From: Unio delphinus
Lineage: Eukaryota; Mollusca; Bivalvia; Unionida; Unionidae
DNA length: 64,000 bases
Reading direction: 5' to 3'
Assembly (NCBI GenBank): GCA_029339505.1
Contig: JAQISU010000210.1
Span: 17,321,001-17,385,000, forward strand
Under the pieces are notes generated by a model. That model saw only the letters and a list, made by a program, of their open reading frames with translations. It did no database searches and was not told where the DNA came from. The position numbers and the translations under genes are program-made. This document shows positions 55,562 to 64,000 of this stretch, piece by piece. The first letter of the stretch is position 1; every line of letters begins with the position of its first letter.

Positions 55562-58414
55562 TTAAGCAGAGCTGAAAAATTTCGCCTCTCCAGTCATGCA
55601 CCCTTTGTAGATAGAGAGTGCTTGCTTTTGATCTATTTCACCTAACAGAAACGCATCATCTATAATTTGTTCCAGTTTCTTGTAACCGTCGTAGGTGGGA
55701 TCGAGATTGGACATAACCCAGCTTTCATACACACCGAAGTTGCGCTGTAAAAATAAATAATAACAATATGCTGGATATATGAGATTATACGTAGACACAT
55801 TTATACACACGCCTGGCCTCATTCTTTTTTCTTGTACCTGTACAGGTCCTATAACCTATAGTGACATTAAGGTATACTGCTAATAACAATGCGAAATAAT
55901 GACAGAGATGGAGGTAAATGTAGTAATATGTAAACAATGGCCAAAATCTTATTAATATATGTTATATACTATATAAGTTATGGTTATCAAATTGGACAAG
56001 GTACAAAGTCAAATACACTATTGAAGCTCTGTTTTGACTATAATGAATATTTATTTGTTAATGTGTTGTTTTTCTACGCTTTATTTTAAGCTAATTTAAG
56101 AAAATACAAATTGTCAATGCATACTAATTCCTTTCCATTAGCTGAAAATTCAACCATGCGTATAGATGAGATATGAATACTAACAAAGACAACTTGACAT
56201 TTTTTACCTCTAAAATCCTCTTATAATTTATCTGATAATCTGTACAATAACATTAGTGATACTATGTCTAATTTATTCTAGTCCTGGTGAACCTGATTTC
56301 TAGAATATCATGTGTTAGTAAATTGACCTAAGGTTATGTTAATATCATCATGCAATGTGTTCTATAGATTGTTGACATAAACACAGTCAAACAGATATGA
56401 GTCCATTGCAGGTATACTGTATATTATCTGTAATATAATACACATTAGTCCATTGCAGGTATACTGTATATTTTATGTAATATAATACACATTAGTCTAT
56501 TGCAGGTATACTGTATATCATATGTAATATAATACACATTAGTCTATTACAGGTATACAGTATATCATATGTAATATAATACACATTAGTCTATTGCAGG
56601 TATACAGTATATCATATGTAATATAATATACATTAGTGTATTGCAGGTATACTGTATATCATATGTAATATAATACTTATTAGTCTATTGCAGGTATACT
56701 GTATATCATATGTAATATGAGACAAATTAGTCCAATACATGTACACTGTATATGTTTTGTAATATAATACACATTAGTCCATTGAAGGTATACTGTATAT
56801 TTTGTGTAATATAATGCACATTAGTCCATTGAAGGTCTGCTGTATATTTCGTCTAATATACAACATATTACATGACCCTGAAGAACAAACTGCAGTTTGT
56901 GGACCGATTGAAATTCGCAAAATGTGCATGACCAACTCTACTTTGATTCAGTACTTATTTGCTCTGTAAGTTCATAGAGTGGTATATTAATTTGCACAAT
57001 GACCTAAACACATCCTGTCTATAGTAATACCATTTTCTCAACTATCCATTCTGTCTCTGATATTTTAACCGGAGCATTTGTCTTTGATATTTATTTCCTA
57101 TTAATAGAATAATTGACGATCTATGATTTTTTTGCATATTCATCGGCTGAAGTAAACACTGGAACAACGTAAATTGGAGCGTCTTCTATTGTCGTATTTT
57201 GTTTTTATCCTTCTTTAGAAATGGCATGTAATGGAAGGATGCTCAATGATTGGTTGTATTTCAGATTTGTTTTCCGGTATTGCCAGTTTCTTTATTATTT
57301 AGGAGGATTCAAAACACAATGATAAAATCCAAGTTACAATCTCAGTAATCCGAAACTTAGATATGTTCAGTGCATTTTCAATCTAATCGACCACAGTTCT
57401 TATGTGTTGTATCAAGCTATACACTTAATTAACTACACTAACAAAACTAACTCTTATACGGAGCTTAGATGTATATCTAAAGATGTCATTCAGGTGCCGA
57501 TATGTTCTATAATTTATAAATCAGAATGTGCAAATTGTTATCCAAAGTTGTAATCGGGTTCATCCATTATTTGCTTTAATACTGATACAGTTTTTCGTGA
57601 TTATAAGTTTTGTATTTTAACACATTCTGTCTCCATTAACTGTTATGCATCTTACATCATGTTATTCCGCTTACTAAACATTGGCGCTAAACATACTTTG
57701 CAATTATAGTTCCCTTTGGAATAAGAAGCTTGCTGACTCTTAGTGAAGTCAACTTTGGATTGCTCCTACCTACCGTTTTTATTAATACAACTACTGCTCT
57801 TTTAATGTAGCATATAGTTGAGTTGTAATGTGACAGATCATGCACAGGCATAATTTAAGGCAAAACAAGTAATCTAAGAATCACACCATTGCTATGAAAA
57901 TCATTTATATTCATTATCATCATCGAGAATAATATGTACCTTAGTCTTCATTACCACTATGTTCAATAACACAACTTATATTTCTTATTACAACCTTTTA
58001 TTCCAACCTTAGTATCAAATTGTAAGGTAATAGTATTTATATTATTGGAACATTACGTAGAGATCAACATGCATTTCTAGGCGTAATTTGCGACTGAGAG
58101 TTGTACTGTTCCTCTGTAATATTAGCTACCGATATAACAAAGAGTATTTACCGGTTGATCCGATATTTGCTTTCCAAGCCATGGCCAAAGTTTGTAACAT
58201 GGTATTAAAGCCACTACAAGGTACAGAGGGCCCATCGTCTCGGCAACATTTTTTTCAAGGGCAATATAATCCTCGCATGCTTTACTCAGGTCTATACCGT
58301 TAGGATCTCTAATATGCCACAGTTTGAACAGCTCTTCATAATACCTAGAAAACCCAGTACTATTTTAAAATACACATGTCCTTGAATAATTCACTATTCA
58401 GCTGTCACTTTCAA

Positions 58415-58463
<49 letters not shown>

Positions 58464-60007
58464 TTTTGTAACCAATAAACCACTGTATACATTCTTTTGT
58501 TTTCTTTCCCAAAAATCGAAAACAAAAAGAAAGTTTGAGGTTTCAGGTCTCCACAAGGTTATAAGGAAGTTATTGATATTCAAAATTGCGATCAAAAAAG
58601 TCTTTATATTAATAGCATAGTTAGCTGAAAGTTATTAGTTGTTACTATTTGGTATTTTATAAGATAGATTAATCTATTATTATATATCCTGGCTTCAAAC
58701 TTATGAAATATAGTCTCATTCAAAATTTGTTTCTCTAATTGAATTGCAATACTATAATTAATGTTGCCATTCATTTAATTCCTTTTCGAATTTAGTAATT
58801 CTTCCTTACGTCTTGAATGATTCCGATTGTTTCTCTAGAAAAGCTTTCAAAATCGGATCTGTTGCTTTTCTTGCTGCTGTGTAGATAGATTCCATGCTGT
58901 AGTAGCAATATATTGAATCCTGGACCATGTAACCGCCTAAAGAGGAAGGATGGAATGCATGCATATAACTTATTGATTTATTTTTGTTTTTAGTTATTGG
59001 TCATATTTTAAATATCTGAAAAGTATATAAGAAAATAAATGAAAGTGTGTGTGCTCTGCATCCAAGGGTTTGCAACTTCCGCAATTATCTCCATTCACAG
59101 TTGTATTTCCCTTTTTCTGCAGTGATTCATATTTTAAAATACAATTTGAAAAATATGGAAAGGCTATGTTAAAATAGTTTATTACTCATTACACTATGTG
59201 GCGGCTGCTTATTTGCTTTCACCTAAATACAATTGTCTAATGTAAATACTTATTGATTTAATATATGTCATTAGATCTTGATGTCACTATTTCATTGTAT
59301 AGCGGGGAACATACGTAACACCACCATGAAATTGTTCCCTTAAATACAGGTATACATGTTTAAATATTTAAAAGTTCATACCTGGTTTAAATCGAACATA
59401 ATGACCCAATGACGTGTAAATTCCATCAACATTCTGACCCTTCTGTCATTGCGTGCTTCGCTTCATATGATAGAATTGAATTGTTCAATACATATGTATA
59501 TTTGTATATTCACATTAAACGTAAATGACGTTCTTTGCTGCTAAATGGAAAAGTGACATAGGAAAACATATCTAACATTATACATTTCCGAAGCGTGAAA
59601 TTTACTGACTTACATGCCTAAATAACTAGACACATTCAGTCTTAAGAAATCGCATACAAAATACATGTTTCCCAAACTAGATACAAGAAGAATATCTTAT
59701 CCTACACAAATCAGTACGTGGTCCGCTTTCAAAACATGAATACACGTTATATGGACGAGGTAGTATTATATTACGTACCGAAATCAGTTGGATCAAGATT
59801 ACCGTATCGAAGTCCCTGGATAAATTTGGACTGAAGTGCATCATTTTGCTGGGATTTTGTTGACTTCCAAAGATATTCTGAAAGAGGTTCACCTTCAGCC
59901 TTTAGCCTAAGTTGAGATGCTCGATCAGCGAGGTCGCGGAAAAGTTCACTATCAGCAAGCTGTTGGGCCAACAGTCCGGCATGTTTTGGACTTATTCGGG
60001 CAGACAT
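55562..60007 (-). CDS. TenA/THI-4 family protein (thiaminase II-like), four exons
   Basis: Four exons on the minus strand join to 243 codons: 60007-59779 (ends phase 1, donor GTACGT), 58936-58810 (acceptor CTTTAG, donor GTAAGG), 58344-58152 (acceptor TTCTAG, donor GTAAAT) and 55744-55562 (acceptor TTACAG, stop TAA). Phases fit at every junction. Family blocks in order: FIQGLRYGNLDPTDF (62-76), YMVQD and the tyrosine run (79-89), a helical middle with YYEELFKLW (120-128), PCYKLWPWLG with the active-site-type Cys168, VYESW with Tyr189, and MTGEAKFF with Glu236. These match the conserved Asp/Tyr, Cys, Tyr and Glu positions of TenA, which hydrolyses thiamine breakdown products to the pyrimidine HMP for salvage. 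Length agrees with the family (about 220-240). No signal peptide, so probably cytosolic. The substrate in this animal is not known. Confidence 0.85.
56398..56870. repeat. 47-bp minisatellite in intron 3
   Basis: About ten copies of a 47-bp unit with TGCAGGTATACTGTATAT and GTAATATAATACACATTAGT. Copies A and B of the duplication have three and one. Confidence 0.85.
58416..58460. repeat. (AC)n microsatellite in intron 2
   Basis: 22 uninterrupted AC units. Confidence 0.9.
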
Positions 60008-60019
60008 TTCCCACGACTA

Positions 60020-60077
<58 letters not shown>

Positions 60078-63000
60078 GACGCTACATTATGTGATTAACA
60101 AAGCTTGATTTATACTTAAGAAATACGTATTACTTGAGTGTCTTTATTTTAGGTTAAATAGCACGTCGAGAAAAGGGACCTCTACAACAGAAATGTCCCT
60201 TTCATGCATTGTACTGTCAGTACATTTATCGAAAATTTATTTTCTCAAAACGAGCATTTTGTCATTACATATGTAACCATATTTTTCCACTTTTCTCAAT
60301 GATATCATGAGAGCTACCATATATAACAGTCTTTACTATATTATTATCGTCAAAATTTTACTTGTACTTCTCGTCTTGCAAGTAGTCAGAAGTTTTATAT
60401 CAATGCTTATAATGTTCACTGGGAAATGCAACTGAGAAAGAAGAACATAAACAAGTAATGCGATTGCAAAGGCAAAGAAAGACAGAATATGGAGAAATAC
60501 AAATGTAGAACGAAGAAGAGAAGAGATGGATGCAAATGAAAAGATAGAAAAGGGAAAGACAGAAAATAGGAAGAAGAAGTACAAGAAAAGGGAACATAAA
60601 ACAAATTATAAGGCTAGTACCTCTTCTAAGTTAAAGACATAGAAAAATACATTCAAAATCCTTAGTCCAAAAAAATAATAATCAAGCTATAACGGAAGAA
60701 CAGAAGACATTATTTTTTTCAGTCTAGTGATATAAGCTGTCCATATCTGAAAATCCACTTCGCGCAAACTTGTACGGGCCTTTAGTAATTCAAAATTAAA
60801 GCGAATATCTTAAATTAAATCGTCTCAGGTGGAATGAAACACATCATTGTCTGAAAATATGTTATAGAACTATGATGGTAGAGATAGTCCAGTTCATTTG
60901 TTTAATCAGTTGTGTTCGTTCTCACACAGCAGGTATTAAATGATAGAATGTCTTTTGACTGTACTGACTCTCGTTTAGCAAGTGTTAACAAATATTATAC
61001 AATCTGGACAAGACACCTTTACAATCTAATGATAATCACGGTTGTAGGATATTGTGTTGGACAAAGTCATATTTAGCCGAAGAATTAAAGGTCAAGATAT
61101 TCTTTGAATTTTCAGTGCATAGCATTAAGAGGAAACCGATGTATGGCTGATCGTAGCGGACATTTCTACAAATTGCCCCATAATTGACGAGCCTCTAGCC
61201 CATATTTTGAGTAGCATTTTATTTGTCTGTCATTTGTTTGGAATATGTTGACAAATTAGAGATCATATTTAAAAGTGAACCGATTATATTTTAGCTGCAG
61301 AGGTCAGTAAATCATTTCAAGTGTGTGTTGAAGCAAGTGATGTATGCGTTGGTCAAGAATTGATTCAATAGACAAACATGGCATCGACCATGTGGAATGC
61401 TATTAAATAAAATAGTGACAAGCACCAGATACACAATTCCACAGTCTAGAAAAATTGTGATGGCTTTGCTCGTTTAGTTTCTTTTTGAGGTATTTGTAAC
61501 AAATCTTGATATGCAATTCTAATTATTATTTGATCATATGTATGTTTGTCTAATATGTTAAAGACAGCTAAATTATACAATATTGTTTTGTTTTATTTAT
61601 GAGTGCTTATGTATATTTAATTAGTATTCTATAGTGCATACCATAATTTTATCATTATTGGAATTGTGGCTTGTGGATTGATTTTTGTGAAAGTGACATT
61701 TGTCATGATATTTGCAAACAAGATCTGTAAGTAACTAAAAGGTCAAGGTCTGTCCTGTGTAAACAAGACTTGACCAGACAATTTAATTTAGATTGGTAAG
61801 TTTTTCCAAAGCAAATGAGTTTGGTATGTCAAGTGTGTATTTGTATACCAAGGCGTCATGGTAACCTATTGTTATTATTTCTTTTAAGATGAGTCCGTCG
61901 TATCAACTACCAATATATTCCGATACAATAACAGATTAACTATTTTCCTGAATTATTCGTTAGAATCATAAAGTTCACAATGACATTTTTGGGGATACAT
62001 GTGAACACATTCTAGACTATTAGCATATGCGGATAGTCAAAACTATTGGTACATCTTGAATATTCAAGAATTTAAATTTAGTTGGAGCGTAAATGATGAT
62101 ATGAAATTTAGAATAATTTTGTAATTTGTTTTCCAAATTGAAAAACGTAGAGGGATATAAAACTTGTTGATCGTATCAAACTTGTTGGTTTAGCTTTTTC
62201 TGTTACCTAGTTTAATACATAGAGTATTATAATTGTTCATATAAATACATGTGATATTGACTGTATCTTGTTCCACACCTTTCACATAGCTGAGAGAGTA
62301 CTATATTTTAAAGTGGGCCATTTCTAGGCGTAAAAATGTGTGTCAATTATATCAAGCATACTTATGAAGTTGCACTAATTTTAAGTCAAGCATAAGCGTG
62401 CAACTGATCTTTCAATAGATCGAAAGAGACAAATGTCTGTTAAGAATTTTCTTGTCCTGGTGTTGCCACGGCAGAAGATAGATGGAAACAGTTGTTACCA
62501 CCAACAATATTGTGAGAACGAGTATGTGCCTCACTCGGCTATTGACATAAATGTGCGATCGGAATAGACGTCATTGAACTCAATCAAGTGGATGCTATTT
62601 TAATATATTAAGTTATATATTTTGATAAATGCAAATCATTTAAATACTTAAAAATAACATTTTGATCGGCAGGTAGTTAAAGATTTCTGTGCTAGTATTT
62701 AAGGTTGTAGATAAGATCACAACTTCCTTAAGTTGCATGAACTACAAATGTGGTCAAGAATGAACCCATCATGCATGCGATATAAGATATGCGATAATAC
62801 TTTGCATTATATCGTAAACATTTCTTCTATCTTTAAGTGGTTTTAAGCAAGACAAATTCAAATATATAAATATTCTACTCACCAAACTTGAACCGTATTA
62901 AGGAACAACTTGCGTTTATTCAATGTAGATCATTTATATACCCGTGACAACAGAATAGCCATGCAAATATGTGGGCGGGTGCTTCGATTTGAATGTATGA

Positions 63001-63535
63001 CATTAACGCTCACTTATGCGATTTTCGCAGAGGAGGGTGGGCGGGTGCTTCCTTTGAAATTGCCGATCTCATCTAGCACTTTTGCGATTTTAAATGATCA
63101 ACATGATGTACTTTTCCCACTCTATTATTTTGTAACCTTGAACCAGATCTTTTTCTTATTTTCAAACGTCTATTTATAACGTAATTGCTAACTAGCTCCA
63201 GGATCCGTGAGATGGACTGTTACCATTATAACCCACTGTTGCACTTTTAAGTGAAATACAGGATGTACTTTGTTTATTCCACTGATTAGAAATCTTATGA
63301 ATGCTCTTCATCAGGGTTCCTTGCGATAGTCTATGTCAGGGGTGCACAAGCGTTTTTGGCTAAGTGCCAGATTGCATTTTCTAAGCCGACTCGATTATAA
63401 TTACTGTTCACCATGCAGATTTTTGTACTGTTTTAAATTGTCCTGAGGGCATGACAGAAAACACTTTCCAATGCAGGATTCGGCCCACGGTTCAGGTGTT
63501 GTACACCTCTTGTCTTCACAGATGTCAATCACGTG

Positions 63536-63536
<1 letters not shown>
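60008..63536. other. no gene seen
   Basis: Upstream flank of the TenA-like gene. A (TA)n run at 60020-60075 begins 13 bp before its start codon. The rest is AT-rich without recognisable genes, including a purine-rich strand at 60430-60600 that creates low-complexity minus-strand frames. Confidence 0.5.
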
Positions 63537-63613
<77 letters not shown>

Positions 63614-63660
63614 CCACAGTGACTTTGACAACAACAATATTGTGTGTATCTATATATATA
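63537..63660. repeat. (TA)n microsatellites
   Basis: A 74-bp run at 63537-63610 and a short one near 63650. Confidence 0.9.
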
Positions 63661-63845
63661 TATATTAATTTTTTTTGCATGCATATAAAAAAAGATATAT
63701 AATTAAATGGAATACATATATTATATCAAACTCATACACACTATCACGACGGTGGGCTAATCTCAAACATGTGTTGAAATCTGATTGCAATACAAATGAG
63801 CTGTAACATCACAAAGGTAAATGTCAATTCATTTAACGCAACTAG

Positions 63846-64000
63846 ACCCGGAGCCCCGAGTAGTGGCCAAAAATTTTAAAGCTCTCCGTTAAGGATCACT
63901 GCCATCTCACCTCTGTGGGTTAGCGTATCATATTCGGACAATGTGGGATTTGGCGAAAGCTTACCAGTTGCTTTTCGTGGGTAGATGGTTCTTTCCGGGG
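63846..64000 (+). mobile_element. tRNA-derived SINE, family A, cut by window end
   Basis: Shares GGATCACTGCCATCTCACCT, GGCGAAAGCTTACCAGT-like and GGTTCTTTCC with the SINE at 28450. The B box region is degenerate. Confidence 0.75.

Noticed and set aside
60336..60604. overlapping Phe/Leu/Ser-rich minus-strand frames
   Set aside because: Low-complexity translation of a purine-rich strand; no start context and no domain.

Overview
The window looks like nuclear DNA of an animal, most likely a marine lophotrochozoan such as a mollusc. It is AT-rich, full of microsatellites and minisatellites, and has one spliced gene, two families of tRNA-derived SINEs, a decayed LINE, an intact hAT transposon and long stretches with no visible gene. 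The taxonomic placement is inference from this content only.

Layout. 0.2-3.6 kb: a decayed non-LTR retrotransposon. 3.6-8.3 kb: a minisatellite and unrecognised degenerate reading frames. 8.34-27.94 kb: a large endogenous DNA-virus-like element of the Polinton/adintovirus kind, bounded by similar inverted ends. It holds a virion block on the + strand (small PX-like basic protein, double-jelly-roll major capsid protein, small virion protein, adenain-type protease, a coiled-coil fibre-like protein, a membrane protein and a second structural protein). A core set is present twice in inverted orientation: packaging ATPase, DUF5679-PLA2 protein, DDE integrase and a very long polymerase-helicase(-HNH) gene. 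The left arm is about 8.5-13.9 kb and the right arm about 22.77-27.72 kb. Most of these genes carry stops or frameshifts, so the element is a fossil, but several small genes are still open. The middle (15.2-17.5 kb) is a tandem array built around hairpins.

28-36.8 kb: minisatellites, two SINEs and unannotated DNA. 36.8-42.9 kb: a second, badly broken viral locus (PolB C-terminal tail, coiled-coil fragments, integrase tail, HNH and helicase remnant). A complete 2.9-kb hAT transposon with a perfect 8-bp target duplication and an intact 639-residue transposase lies between its parts. 44.6-57 kb: segmental duplications containing copies of the last exon of a TenA/thiaminase-II-like gene. The gene itself (four exons, minus strand, 243 codons after splicing) spans 60.0-55.6 kb. 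60-64 kb: no gene seen, ending in a truncated SINE.

How the viral genes would have worked together: the polymerase-helicase-HNH protein for genome replication, the integrase for insertion, the ATPase for packaging, the protease for virion maturation, the capsid and fibre-like proteins for the shell, and the PLA2 domain probably for membrane breach during entry. The most unusual signals are the replisome fusion, a canonical -1 frameshift heptamer exactly where the DUF5679 and PLA2 frames meet in both copies, the inverted-arm architecture and the hairpin array.
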